NCBI RefSeq assembly: GCF_019042275.1
Contig: NZ_JAHQCW010000002.1
Span: 175,471-239,470 of the forward strand
Direction of reading: 5' to 3'
DNA length: 64,000 nt
Origin: Diplocloster agilis
GTDB taxonomy: Bacteria; Bacillota; Clostridia; Lachnospirales; Lachnospiraceae
The position numbers and the translations under genes are program-made. Of the stretch, positions 1 through 8,794 are shown piece by piece. The notes under the pieces are model-generated. The model ran no database searches. It was given only the letters and a program-made list of their open reading frames with translations, and was not told where the DNA came from. Positions within the stretch are counted from its first letter, which is position 1. Each line of letters begins with the position of its first letter.

Positions 1-1107
1 ATACTCTTTGATATTCCGGATCTTGGACACCAGAATTCCAGCCAGCTTCTGCTCGATTATATCGTAGACAGCTATCTGCAGATCCCGGTCGATGGTCAGG
101 TACAGGTCGTTGCCCGCCTCGGGCTCAGTCCGCTCGGATACCTCGAGAACCTTTCCCAGGTTGTCCACATAGAACTTTTCCATTCCCTTTTTCCCCTGCA
201 GATCGGTCTCCATATATTGTTCAATCCCGGATTTTCCGATGATATCGTTCAGGGCATAGCTGTCATCCTGTTTCTTCAGCTCATCCAGCTCCTCCTGGGA
301 GGCTTTTCCGGTATAGCCGATAATATGGGAAAAATACAGGCTGTCGTTATATCTGCGGAGGAATCCTTTCTCGATCTGTACCCCCTGAAGCTTATCGCTG
401 TTTTCCATGATAACCGCCACCGTTTCGTCGCTGACATCCGTGGCGATGGTGGTGGCCATATACTTCTGATAGTTGTTTCCGGCCATGGCAAACCGCACGC
501 TGGCTATTTTCAATATTTCTTCTTTTGAAAAATCCGGTGAAATCCCATATCCCGTCTTATTATCCGCGCACAGACGCGCCATGATCGTATCGGCAGACGC
601 GTTTTTCTGCGCCGGTTCCAGTTCATCTATGGTCTTCTTCCCGTAAACGTCGGCGCGGAAGCGCATCAGCGAAGTGCCTTCCACAGAAAAAATATAGTTA
701 TCGTTACTGTCCAGCACGATCTGGAAATCGCTGATCATGGTATCGCCGTTGCCTTCCACGATCTGAATTACCTGATCGATAATAGAGTTGAGCTCTTTAT
801 TTTTTTTCGAAATGCTGTCGTATTCCCCGTTGTCCTCTATCGTAACGGAATAGGCCAGCTCGTTATAAGCCAACAGATTCCCCTTACTGTCGTAAATATT
901 ACCCCTGGTGCCGTTTAAAACCCGCTCTTTTTTTATTTTCAGCGTAAATGTATTTAAGTAATCCTCTCCATTTACGATCTGCAGGACAAACAGCCTCTGA
1001 ATCAGTAAGGCCGCCAGCGCGAGAAAGACGATTACCATAACAAACTCTCTGGATTTTACAACGCCCAGGATATATTCTTTGATATCCCTTAGTATCTCTC
1101 TAAACAA
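1..1107 (-). CDS. mrdA: Penicillin-binding protein 2 (partial, N-terminal part)
   Basis: This is the elongasome transpeptidase that cross-links side-wall peptidoglycan together with RodA and MreBCD. The reading frame is open from the mreD junction to the left window edge, so about 369 codons are present and the penicillin-binding catalytic domain (SxxK, SxN, KTG) lies outside. Visible are a short cytoplasmic start, one membrane segment (about residues 24-42) and the PBP dimer region, including GTRGNIYDSKGNLLA and YNDSLYFSHIIGYTGKA, both typical of PBP2. I chose a TTG start that overlaps the mreD stop by 8 bases and follows AAAAGGAG; an in-frame ATG at 1038 would leave almost nothing before the membrane segment. 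It is last in the mreB-mreC-mreD-mrdA order. Identity is firm, the start less so. Confidence 0.88.
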   Translation of the reverse strand, partial: MFREILRDIKEYILGVVKSREFVMVIVFLALAALLIQRLFVLQIVNGEDYLNTFTLKIKKERVLNGTRGNIYDSKGNLLAYNELAYSVTIEDNGEYDSISKKNKELNSIIDQVIQIVEGNGDTMISDFQIVLDSNDNYIFSVEGTSLMRFRADVYGKKTIDELEPAQKNASADTIMARLCADNKTGYGISPDFSKEEILKIASVRFAMAGNNYQKYMATTIATDVSDETVAVIMENSDKLQGVQIEKGFLRRYNDSLYFSHIIGYTGKASQEELDELKKQDDSYALNDIIGKSGIEQYMETDLQGKKGMEKFYVDNLGKVLEVSERTEPEAGNDLYLTIDRDLQIAVYDIIEQKLAGILVSKIRNIKEY

Positions 1108-1618
1108 ATTTGTTTGCACTCCTTTTCTCGGCCGCCTCTAATTTCCGGTTGATCCACAGGATAATCCGGTAAAGGATCACGGTGACCACCACGGTGTACA
1201 CCACCTCCGGTATGATCACATGGACCAGGTAATACGGAAATTCCAGCCTGTTGCGCAGTAAAAATAAAAAGAAATAGATCACAAAGCTGAATATGATCTC
1301 GCTTAAAGTGATCAGGATCATGGGCAGCTTCACATCCTCGTCGAAAAAGATCTTGTGGAAGAATCCGTTCCCATACCCGATCAGCATGTACATCAGAGCG
1401 TAAAAGCCCAAAATGTCTCCATAAAAAATATCGATTAAAAAGCCGCAGAAAAAGCCGATAATCAGCCCTTCCTTCTTGCCTCTCATGAAACCAAATGAGG
1501 AAGTTACGACAATCAGCAGGTTCGGAGAAATACTTGCCAGAGCCAGACTCTGGAACAGCGTACACTGCAGCACATAACATATAATAATCAACACGGTGAC
1601 AACCAGCGTTCTCTTCAC
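1100..1618 (-). CDS. mreD: Rod shape-determining protein MreD
   Basis: MreD is an integral membrane component of the elongasome that bridges MreC and the PBP2/RodA synthase. The 172-residue product is almost entirely hydrophobic, with five or six predicted membrane spans starting at residue 5, matching the family's usual 160-180 residues. Inside are the charged FMRGKKEGLIIGFFCGFLIDIFYGDILGF-type segments (about residues 45-70, where Gly and Asp recur) that characterise MreD. It sits between mreC and the PBP2 gene in the conserved order and overlaps the PBP2 start, which implies translational coupling. Confidence 0.92.
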   Translation of the reverse strand: MKRTLVVTVLIIICYVLQCTLFQSLALASISPNLLIVVTSSFGFMRGKKEGLIIGFFCGFLIDIFYGDILGFYALMYMLIGYGNGFFHKIFFDEDVKLPMILITLSEIIFSFVIYFFLFLLRNRLEFPYYLVHVIIPEVVYTVVVTVILYRIILWINRKLEAAEKRSANKFV

Positions 1619-1658
1619 TTGCCTGATGTCCTCCTTTCTTCCGGCGATTCCGTTATTA

Positions 1659-2498
1659 TTATTTCAGATCCGTAATCACCAGCACTTCTTCCAGATGTTC
1701 AAAATCCACCACCGGAGTGATCGTACCCGATTTTGTCAGGTTGTTGGCGTCCGGATTGATTTCTTTTACATATCCGATCAATATCCGCGGCAGATACTTA
1801 CTGCTGATAATCGATGTTACCACCTTGTCTCCCACATTGACCTTATTTTCTTTATCGGACAGTTCGCTGAACTGGATGATCCCATCGTTCATCAGCTGGA
1901 GATTTCCTTGCACAATACAGCGGTCGGAGGTGGTCTCAATCATGGCGCTGACATTTGTGGTATCGTCAATGATGGACCTCACGGTGGCGTAGTCAGGCCC
2001 CACCTCGGTGATGATCCCCACCAGGCCGCCGCCTGCGATAACATTCATGTCCACCGCAAGGCCGTCGTTGGTGCCTTTGTCAATCAGAAACTTATCGAAC
2101 CAGTTGCCCGGGTCCTTTCCGATGATTCTGGCTCCGACTTTCTGGTAATCCGAATACTCGGAATCCAGCTTCACCAGCTCCCGCAGCCGCTCCAGCTCGA
2201 ATTTGTCCTGCTGAAGTATCGTATTCTCCGCCGTCAGCTCGTCCACCTGCTGCTGCAGCTCCTGGTTTTTGGCCCGGACTTCTTTTAAATCCGCCAGATT
2301 CTCCTTCTTATCGCTGATCCACCAGCCAATCTGATTGATCCCTTTCTGGATCGGCACAAACACGTAGTTGGAAACCGTGCGAAGCGGCCCCGTAGCCATA
2401 TCCGTAGTAAAGGTAAGCAGCATAAGCCCGATACAAAGCAGGGTCAGGAACAGCAGCAGATATTTACTTGGTATCGAAAATTTCTTTCTCTTTCTCAT
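1659..2498 (-). CDS. mreC: Rod shape-determining protein MreC
   Basis: MreC is the bitopic scaffold that links cytoplasmic MreB to periplasmic-side cell-wall synthases. The 279 residues show a basic N-terminus (MRKRKKFSIPSKY), one membrane helix (about 14-32), a coiled coil (about 60-110, with LKEVRAKNQELQQQVDELTAEN-like heptads) and then the paired beta-barrel MreC domain with DKGTNDGLAVDMNVI and GGLVGIITEVGPDYATVRSI. Length and order are normal for the family. It lies 40 bases upstream of mreD and 17 bases downstream of the mreB-like gene, so the three are almost certainly one transcript. Confidence 0.95.
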   Translation of the reverse strand: MRKRKKFSIPSKYLLLFLTLLCIGLMLLTFTTDMATGPLRTVSNYVFVPIQKGINQIGWWISDKKENLADLKEVRAKNQELQQQVDELTAENTILQQDKFELERLRELVKLDSEYSDYQKVGARIIGKDPGNWFDKFLIDKGTNDGLAVDMNVIAGGGLVGIITEVGPDYATVRSIIDDTTNVSAMIETTSDRCIVQGNLQLMNDGIIQFSELSDKENKVNVGDKVVTSIISSKYLPRILIGYVKEINPDANNLTKSGTITPVVDFEHLEEVLVITDLK

Positions 2499-2515
2499 GA
2501 ATAACCCCTGTCCGA

Positions 2516-3532
2516 TTAATGATAAACCCTGGTCTGCCGTACAAAGTTCAGGGAACGCAGACTGTCATCGGCGATAATGGTCGCCAGCCCTCTTACCACG
2601 CTCTCTTCCGGCTCTTCCACGATATTGGCTTTCAGATTCGTCTCCTTGCGGATGAATTTGTCCAGGTTCCGGATTCTGGAAGAACCGCCGGTCACATATA
2701 CGCCGTTGGCCACAATATCCGCGGCCAGTTCCGGAGGCGTCCTCTCCAGTATAATCTTGACGGAATCGATAATCGTATGCAGATGATCGGAAATCGCCTC
2801 GAAGATCAGGGAAGCCGGCACATCCACCTCCACCGGCAGGCCGGTTACCACGTCGATTCCATATGCCTTCGCGCTTGATTCTTCACAGTCCGTGGCGCAC
2901 GCCAGCTGTTTTTTCAGATTCTCGGCAGTCTTGTCACCGATATAGAAATTATACTCCCGTTTCAGTACATTCTGGATATCCTCATCCAACTGGTTTCCGC
3001 CCACATGGATCAGGCGGCTGATCACGATTCCTCCCAGAGAGATAATGGCGATCTCGGTGGTATCCGCGCCGATATTGATAATCATGACGCCCTTGGCGCT
3101 CTTAACATCCACGCCCAGTCCCACGGCATCCGCCACGGCTTTTTCCACCATATCCACCTGTTTGGGTTTAAAATTGCTGTTTAACACCACATCATGAAAC
3201 GCTTTCTTCTCCACTTCCGTGATATCGTTGGAGAAGGTCATGATAAATTCACTTCCCTTTAAATTGCCCTTTGAATGGCGGTTTAAAAATTTGGAAAGCA
3301 GCTGCTGCATCGCATTGATATTGGAAATTACGCCATTGTTCATCGGAAAGAACACGTTGATGTTAGCCGGCGCTTTTTCATACATTTCAAAGGCCTCATC
3401 CCCGATGGCAAACACATCCTTTTTATTGGCAATGGCTATAATATTCTTTTCTTTATAAATCTGGTCGGCATGGCGGTCGTAGATTTTGATATTACACGTT
3501 CCTAAATCCACTCCAAAAACATTGTTCGTCAT
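2516..3532 (-). CDS. mreB: MreB-like actin-family cell-shape protein
   Basis: This protein is an actin-fold ATPase that forms membrane-associated filaments guiding cell-wall insertion. The 338 residues begin with the phosphate-1 motif (VFGVDLGTCNIKIYD), continue with the phosphate-2 region (GVMIINIGADTTEIAIISLGG, about 148-168) and the adenosine motif (GVYVTGGSSRIRNLDKF). It is more divergent than textbook MreB: phosphate-1 carries Cys-Asn where Ala/Ser-Thr is usual, and the protein ends with a polar tail (RQTRVYH). Position directly before mreC and mreD supports a true elongasome role. The alternative, an Mbl/MreBH-type paralogue with another mreB elsewhere, cannot be excluded. Confidence 0.88.
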   Translation of the reverse strand: MTNNVFGVDLGTCNIKIYDRHADQIYKEKNIIAIANKKDVFAIGDEAFEMYEKAPANINVFFPMNNGVISNINAMQQLLSKFLNRHSKGNLKGSEFIMTFSNDITEVEKKAFHDVVLNSNFKPKQVDMVEKAVADAVGLGVDVKSAKGVMIINIGADTTEIAIISLGGIVISRLIHVGGNQLDEDIQNVLKREYNFYIGDKTAENLKKQLACATDCEESSAKAYGIDVVTGLPVEVDVPASLIFEAISDHLHTIIDSVKIILERTPPELAADIVANGVYVTGGSSRIRNLDKFIRKETNLKANIVEEPEESVVRGLATIIADDSLRSLNFVRQTRVYH

Positions 3533-3547
3533 TTTGCGTTAGTCCTC

Positions 3548-4246
3548 CTAAATAATTCCTCTTTCCTGTAAACTACAGTATTTTTGATCTCCTATAATAA
3601 TATGATCTAACATGCGGATACCGATCAGTTCTCCGGTTTCTCTGATCCTTCTGGATATGTCCACATCCGCTTTGCTGGGAGACGGATCTCCGCTGGGATG
3701 GTTATGGACCAGAATCATATTGACCGCTCCGTAACGCAGTGCCAGAATAAATATTTCCCGTGGGGATACTAAAGAAGCATTGACGGTACCTTTGAAAATA
3801 ACCTGTTCTCTCAACAAGCGATTTTTGGAATTCAGAAGCAGCACCATGAGATGTTCCTGCTCTAGATGACGGAAATCTTCCATATAATAATCCGCGATGG
3901 TAGACGGCCTTTCGAATCGAAGGCTCTCTGCCGCCGCTTTTTTGGCTATTCTTCTGGACAATTCGGCCACGCACTGTATTTGAATGGCCTTCACTTTCCC
4001 AATTCCCTTTATCTTCATCAAATCCTGTATTCCGACACGGCAGATTCCAAGAACCCCCTGTCCGATACCGGATAGCTGTAAAATTCGATCCGCCAGATCC
4101 AGACTGCGTTCCCCTTTGACGCCGCTGCGTATGATCACTGCCAGAAGCTCTGTGTCTGTCAGCGCTCCCGCGCCCAGAGCCAGGCATTTTTCGTAGGGCC
4201 TCTGCTCGCTGGGCATTTCCTTAACCGTTATGTTCTTTTTTTCCAT
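3548..4246 (-). CDS. radC: RadC family protein (JAB/MPN domain)
   Basis: The 232-residue product has an N-terminal helix-hairpin-helix region (about 60-100, with IGQGVLGICRVGIQDLMKIKGIGKVKA) and a C-terminal JAB/MPN metallo domain, in which the metal motif ILVHNHPSGDPSPSKAD carries the two His, Ser and Asp ligands. The fold suggests a metal-dependent isopeptidase or nuclease, but the once-proposed DNA repair role of RadC is not established. The gene starts with ATG after a GGAGTGATGG sequence and ends 16 bases before the mreB-like gene; radC next to mreBCD is the common bacterial arrangement. Confidence 0.95.
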   Translation of the reverse strand: MEKKNITVKEMPSEQRPYEKCLALGAGALTDTELLAVIIRSGVKGERSLDLADRILQLSGIGQGVLGICRVGIQDLMKIKGIGKVKAIQIQCVAELSRRIAKKAAAESLRFERPSTIADYYMEDFRHLEQEHLMVLLLNSKNRLLREQVIFKGTVNASLVSPREIFILALRYGAVNMILVHNHPSGDPSPSKADVDISRRIRETGELIGIRMLDHIIIGDQKYCSLQERGII

Positions 4247-4324
4247 ATTCCATCACTCCTTAGCATTGTCTCTCTCCAATCGCGACAATACGGCTGCGCC
4301 GCTCCTACTAAGGGTTCTGACTGC

Positions 4325-4585
4325 TTATATCATCCGGTAAATTATAATTCCCAGAATGACACCGATAATGCTGGCTATCGTTATTTTAATATGAAGCCCG
4401 AACGTGATGACCAGAATCCCCAGATTCAGGATAATGGGACTGTCCAGTCCGAACTGCTGCCCATAATTCAGCCAGCTTAAGAAGGATACTCCTTCTGTCA
4501 GGGAGCCGATAAAGCCACCCAGTACAATTCCTGCCAGAATGAGCAGAAAACATGCCCACGCATTTTTACCTGCTGATGCTCTCAT
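4325..4585 (-). CDS. DUF4321 small membrane protein
   Basis: The 86-residue protein has an initial helix (about 9-30, ACFLLILAGIVLGGFIGSL), an amphipathic middle stretch with aromatic residues, and two closely spaced hydrophobic segments (about 50-85) ending in RMI. This architecture matches DUF4321, a small clostridial membrane family found next to radC and mreB. Its function is unknown. The gene is preceded by CGGAGGATAAGGTTT before the ATG and is 78 bases upstream of radC in the same direction, so it may be the first gene of the shape operon. Confidence 0.8.
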   Translation of the reverse strand: MRASAGKNAWACFLLILAGIVLGGFIGSLTEGVSFLSWLNYGQQFGLDSPIILNLGILVITFGLHIKITIASIIGVILGIIIYRMI

Positions 4586-4659
4586 AAACCTTATCCTCCG
4601 ATTTTTTATTCTAACACAAAACAGGATGCTTGTATATCTATAATTTCCTTAATAATTTG

Positions 4660-6252
4660 TTAAGCAAGAGGCTTATATCTTTGCGCAATGGCCTCCGCGG
4701 TTTTCATGCCGTCCATAGCCGCCGACGTGATTCCTCCCGCGTATCCCGCACCCTCGCCGCAGGGATAAAGTCCCTGTATTTCACTTTCATAAGCAGGGTT
4801 TCTGAGAATCCTGACCGGGGAGGAGGTGCGGCTCTCCACACCGGAAAGAATACTGTCTGGCCTTGCAAAGCCCGGTATCTTATTGTCGAACAGAGGCATC
4901 GCTTCCAGGATGGATCTGGATAACACCTCCGGAAGCACTCCCCGCAGATCCGAAAGCTTCCACTCCCCTTTGATGGAAGGCGCGATATCTCCCAGGTTCC
5001 GGCTCGGCTCGGCATCCTGAAAATCTTTCAGAAGCTGGACCGGCACCCGGCCCTCCCCCGCCATGAAGGCGGCTCGTTCCAGCCTCCGCTGAAATTCCAC
5101 ACCCCCGAGAATATCTGTGGAGCCAAAATCCTCCGGGGTAACCGTCACCACGATAGCGCTGTTGGCGTTACGACCGCCGCGGGCCTGGTAACTCATGCCG
5201 TTCACCGCCACAGCCCCCGGCTCCGAACCGGCATTCACCACATATCCGCCCGGACACATGCAGAACGAATATACACTGCGGCCGGTAGATGTGGACGCCG
5301 TAACCTTATAGTCCGCAGCCGGAAGCTTTCCCGACGCCTGGACCCCATACTGGGCCAGATCGATCATATTCTGGGGATGTTCCACCCGGATTCCCACGGC
5401 AAATGGCTTTGGCTGCATGGGAACCGCCAGTTCCTTTAACCGGGCAAAAGTATCCCTGGCGCTGTGTCCGATGGCCAGCACCACCAATTCGGCCGGAATG
5501 CGCCCGGTGCCGTTGACGGTCACGGAACAGATCCGATGATCCCTAATTTCCAGATCCGTCACTTTCGAGTGGAACCGGATCTCCCCGCCCAGGCGGATGA
5601 TCTCCTGCCGGATATTTTTTACCACGGATTCCAGAACATCGGTGCCGATATGAGGCTTGTGCTCGATCAGGATATCCGGCGACGCCCCCGCTTCCGTGAA
5701 GATCTCCAGGACTTTCCGGCTGCGGCCGGCATGATCTTTGACCAGGGTATTCAGTTTGCCGTCCGAGAAGGTTCCTGCTCCGCCCTCCCCGAATTGGACA
5801 TTGGACTCCGTGTCCAGCACTCCGGTCCGCCAAAACCGTTCCACTGCGGTCTTTCGTTCCTCCATACCGGCTCCCCGTTCCAGGACCAGCGGCTGATATC
5901 CATGTCCGGCTAACAAAAGGGCGCAGAACAACCCGGCCGGGCCGCTCCCGATTACCACCGGCCGGGTTGCCAACGGCTGCTCTCCGGATGACGGGAACTG
6001 ATACCGCTGTTTTTTTACCAGGGTCAGGTTTTTGCTGTTCCTCTTTTTCAAAAACTGCTGTTCCTTTGGGATCTCCACATCGACGGCGTAGACATAGAAA
6101 ATGTCCGGCTTTTTTCTGGCATCGATGGAGCGCCTTACGATATGGTAATTCTTTATCTGTCCCGGAGGCAGCTTCAATGCGTCGGCGACTGCCTGCCGAA
6201 GCATTTCCGGAGTATGGCCGATGTCTAATTTTAACTGTTGAATGCGGATCAT
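4660..6252 (-). CDS. NAD(P)/FAD-dependent oxidoreductase (COG2509-like)
   Basis: The 530-residue product has an N-terminal alpha/beta extension of about 80 residues (MIRIQQLKLDIGH, then VRRSIDARKKPDIFYVYAVDVEI), a Rossmann FAD-binding motif (VVIGSGPAGLFCALLLAGHG, about 98), a second nucleotide-binding region (LVVLAIGHSARDTF) and a C-terminal flavin-contact motif (PCGEGAGYAGGITSAAMDGM). This is the layout of uncharacterised bacterial FAD-dependent dehydrogenases; the substrate is unknown. I moved the start to the ATG at 6252, which follows AAAGGAACAGCC and overlaps the upstream flavoprotein's stop as ATGA. It is the last gene of the mutS operon. Confidence 0.88.
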   Translation of the reverse strand: MIRIQQLKLDIGHTPEMLRQAVADALKLPPGQIKNYHIVRRSIDARKKPDIFYVYAVDVEIPKEQQFLKKRNSKNLTLVKKQRYQFPSSGEQPLATRPVVIGSGPAGLFCALLLAGHGYQPLVLERGAGMEERKTAVERFWRTGVLDTESNVQFGEGGAGTFSDGKLNTLVKDHAGRSRKVLEIFTEAGASPDILIEHKPHIGTDVLESVVKNIRQEIIRLGGEIRFHSKVTDLEIRDHRICSVTVNGTGRIPAELVVLAIGHSARDTFARLKELAVPMQPKPFAVGIRVEHPQNMIDLAQYGVQASGKLPAADYKVTASTSTGRSVYSFCMCPGGYVVNAGSEPGAVAVNGMSYQARGGRNANSAIVVTVTPEDFGSTDILGGVEFQRRLERAAFMAGEGRVPVQLLKDFQDAEPSRNLGDIAPSIKGEWKLSDLRGVLPEVLSRSILEAMPLFDNKIPGFARPDSILSGVESRTSSPVRILRNPAYESEIQGLYPCGEGAGYAGGITSAAMDGMKTAEAIAQRYKPLA

Positions 6253-7520
6253 GGCTGTTCCTTTCTCTGCAGCCGGCCTCCGGCCGCGCTGGTTCCTGCT
6301 ATATAACCGCTTGTCCAGGCCCACTGCAGGTTATAGCCGCCGCAGGCTCCGTCGATATCCAAAAGTTCTCCCGCCAGATACAGGCCCGGAACGATTCCGG
6401 ACTCCATGGTGCCGGGGTCGACTTCCCGCGTATCTACCCCTCCGGCGCAGGTCTGGGCCTGGTCAAAGGAATTGGTTCCGGTGATATCCACCGGATATGC
6501 TTTTAACAGCAGGATCAGCTTCATCATGCCTTCCGGCGAAAGCCGGCCCACCGGCTCAGACGCCTTAAGCCCTGCCTTAATAAGCAGCACCTCTGAAAGC
6601 TTCCCGGGCAGCATACCGGTGAAGAACTGCCCCATCCGCTTATAGGATATCTGTTGGATCCGCTGCTTGAAAAACGTCATCAGATTATCCGCCGTAAACT
6701 CAGGAAAGAAATCCAGCCATACCTGGACCTTTTTCTGCTGTTCCAGCGCCTCTGCGGCAAACCGGCTGACCTGAAACACCGGGATACCGGATATCCCATA
6801 TCCGGTCAGCTGTACCTCTCCCTGATCCGAACAAACAGAAGTGTCTTCCACCCGCAACGTCACTTTCGCTTCCGCGCGTATGCCGGCGAGCTTCTGAAAC
6901 TCTTTCCCGGCCGCTTTGAGCTGCACCAGCGCCGGCAGCGGCGTTATGATCCGGTGTCCCAGCTGCTCGGCCAGCGGATACCCGCTGCCGTCGGAACCGG
7001 TCTTGGGAGCCGCCTTTGAACCTGTACACAGGATCAGGGCGTCGGCCGGATAGGTCCAGCTTTCCGTTTCAATCAGGAAGCGCTGGTCTTTTTCATTACC
7101 CGCACCTGTTCTGTCATTTACATGTATAGACCGTACGACGGAATTACAGGATATTTTTACATGCTGATGTTCATTTTCCGCCATCAACACCTCCGCCACA
7201 TCAGCGGCCTGATCGGAATGCGGATATAGATATCCGTTTCTGTTTTTTGTATAGATCCCAAGTTCCCCGAAAAATTTAACGGTATCCGCCATGGAAAACT
7301 TTCTCAATGCCTCCATGGCGAATTCCGGATGCGTCCCTCTGTAATGTTCCGGTGATTGGTCGGTATTTGTCAGATTACACCGGCCGTTGCCTGTTACGCG
7401 AATCTTTTTTCCGATCTGCGGCGTATGTTCCAGGATGGTTACCTGCGCGCCTGCGCGCGCCGCCGCGATGCCTGCCATCAGCCCGGATGCTCCTGCACCC
7501 ACGATCACGACTTTTTTCAT
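6249..7520 (-). CDS. HI0933/YhiN-like flavoprotein (aminoacetone oxidase family)
   Basis: This 423-residue protein starts with a textbook dinucleotide-binding fold (KKVVIVGAGASGLMAGIAAARAG) followed by the family signature IRVTGNGRCNLTNTD around residue 45. The C-terminal flavin-binding motif LYLAGELLDIDGACGGYNLQWAW is also typical of HI0933/YhiN proteins. Database names such as aminoacetone oxidase rest on one studied homologue, so the substrate here is open. The start at 7520 is set by the position of the Rossmann motif, since the open frame continues upstream into the neighbouring gene. It overlaps genes on both sides by four bases (ATGA). Confidence 0.9.
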   Translation of the reverse strand: MKKVVIVGAGASGLMAGIAAARAGAQVTILEHTPQIGKKIRVTGNGRCNLTNTDQSPEHYRGTHPEFAMEALRKFSMADTVKFFGELGIYTKNRNGYLYPHSDQAADVAEVLMAENEHQHVKISCNSVVRSIHVNDRTGAGNEKDQRFLIETESWTYPADALILCTGSKAAPKTGSDGSGYPLAEQLGHRIITPLPALVQLKAAGKEFQKLAGIRAEAKVTLRVEDTSVCSDQGEVQLTGYGISGIPVFQVSRFAAEALEQQKKVQVWLDFFPEFTADNLMTFFKQRIQQISYKRMGQFFTGMLPGKLSEVLLIKAGLKASEPVGRLSPEGMMKLILLLKAYPVDITGTNSFDQAQTCAGGVDTREVDPGTMESGIVPGLYLAGELLDIDGACGGYNLQWAWTSGYIAGTSAAGGRLQRKEQP

Positions 7521-8794
7521 AGGCTTACCACTCCCGCGTCGATCAGCTTCTGCAAGGACATCAGAATGCCGAATTTGGCATGGGGCCATGTAAGCCCTCC
7601 CTGGAAGTAGACCGCGTAAGGCGGCTTGATGGGCCCATCCGCGCTTAATTCGATGGAGGAGCCCGACACAAACGCGCCCGCGGCCATGATCACATCACTG
7701 TCATAACCGGGCATCGCCCAGGGTTCCGGCGTCACATGGCTGTCCACCGGCGCTGCGGCCTGTATCCCTTTGCAGAACGCGATCACGCCTTCCGGCTTTC
7801 CAAAGGTAACCGCCTGTATAATATCATGCCGGCTCTCCCGTGCATTGGGCACCACAGAGAATCCAAGCGCCTCGTAGACATTGGCGGCAAAAACAGCCCC
7901 CTTTAACGCGCTGGCTGTGACTGTGGGAGCCAGAAAGAAGCCTTGGTAAAAAGAATTCAGTATGCCAAGCGTCGCTCCGACTTCCTTGCCCAGCCCCGGT
8001 GAGGTCAGACGGTACGCACAGTTTTCGATCAGCTCCTGCTTTCCTACAATATAGCCGCCGATAGGCGCCAGGCCGCCGCCGGGATTCTTAATCAGAGAAC
8101 CCACGCACAGATCCGCTCCCACATCGGTGGGCTCTGTCGTCTCCACGAATTCCCCGTAGCAGTTGTCCACCATGCAGATTACGTCCGGCTTGATCCCTTT
8201 TACAAACCGGATCAGCTCGCCAATACGCTCCACCGATAACGTGGGCCTGGTCTGATAACCCTTGGATCTTTGAATAGTCACCAGCTTTGTCTTCTCATTT
8301 ATGGCGCTGCGGATATTCTCATAGTCAAAGCCGCCGTCCTCCAAAAGATCCACCTGCCGGTACGTGATTCCATACTCCGCCAGGGAACCTTTGGAGGGCC
8401 GGATTCCAATGACCTCCTCTAACGTATCATAGGGTTTCCCAACCGGAGAGAACAACTCATCTCCCGGACGCAGGTTCGCCGCCAGCGCCACCGCCAGCGC
8501 ATGGGTTCCGCAGGTCAGCTGCGGCCGCACCAGGGCGCTTTCCGTATGAAAAGCAGACGCGTATACTTCCTCCAGCGTATCCCGTCCCAGGTCGTTATAT
8601 CCATACCCGCTGGTGGCGGCAAAGCACGCTTCGCTTACCCGGTGCCGCTGCATGGCCTTTATCACCTTCAGCTGGTTATATTCCGCATTTTTGTCGATCT
8701 GCACAAAACGTTCCGTCAGGGTCTCCTCTATCTTCTTCCCAAATTGATATACTTGCGGGCTGATGCCCAGCTCTTTATAGATTGCTTCTGTCAT
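7517..8794 (-). CDS. Methionine gamma-lyase family protein (YnbB/aluminium resistance-like)
   Basis: This 425-residue protein is a fold-type I PLP enzyme of the group annotated as aluminium resistance or methionine gamma-lyase family. Evidence is the SGYGYNDLGRDTLEEVYA start of the cofactor domain, VRPQLTCGTHALAVAL, the aspartate of MVDNCYGEFVE that contacts the pyridine ring, and the probable Schiff-base lysine in GSLIKNPGGGLAPIGGY (about 235-250). Real substrate and reaction have not been shown for this group, so a C-S lyase activity is only likely. The ATG overlaps the miaA stop codon (ATGA), and miaA-ynbB adjacency is also known in Bacillus-like genomes. Confidence 0.88.
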   Translation of the reverse strand: MTEAIYKELGISPQVYQFGKKIEETLTERFVQIDKNAEYNQLKVIKAMQRHRVSEACFAATSGYGYNDLGRDTLEEVYASAFHTESALVRPQLTCGTHALAVALAANLRPGDELFSPVGKPYDTLEEVIGIRPSKGSLAEYGITYRQVDLLEDGGFDYENIRSAINEKTKLVTIQRSKGYQTRPTLSVERIGELIRFVKGIKPDVICMVDNCYGEFVETTEPTDVGADLCVGSLIKNPGGGLAPIGGYIVGKQELIENCAYRLTSPGLGKEVGATLGILNSFYQGFFLAPTVTASALKGAVFAANVYEALGFSVVPNARESRHDIIQAVTFGKPEGVIAFCKGIQAAAPVDSHVTPEPWAMPGYDSDVIMAAGAFVSGSSIELSADGPIKPPYAVYFQGGLTWPHAKFGILMSLQKLIDAGVVSL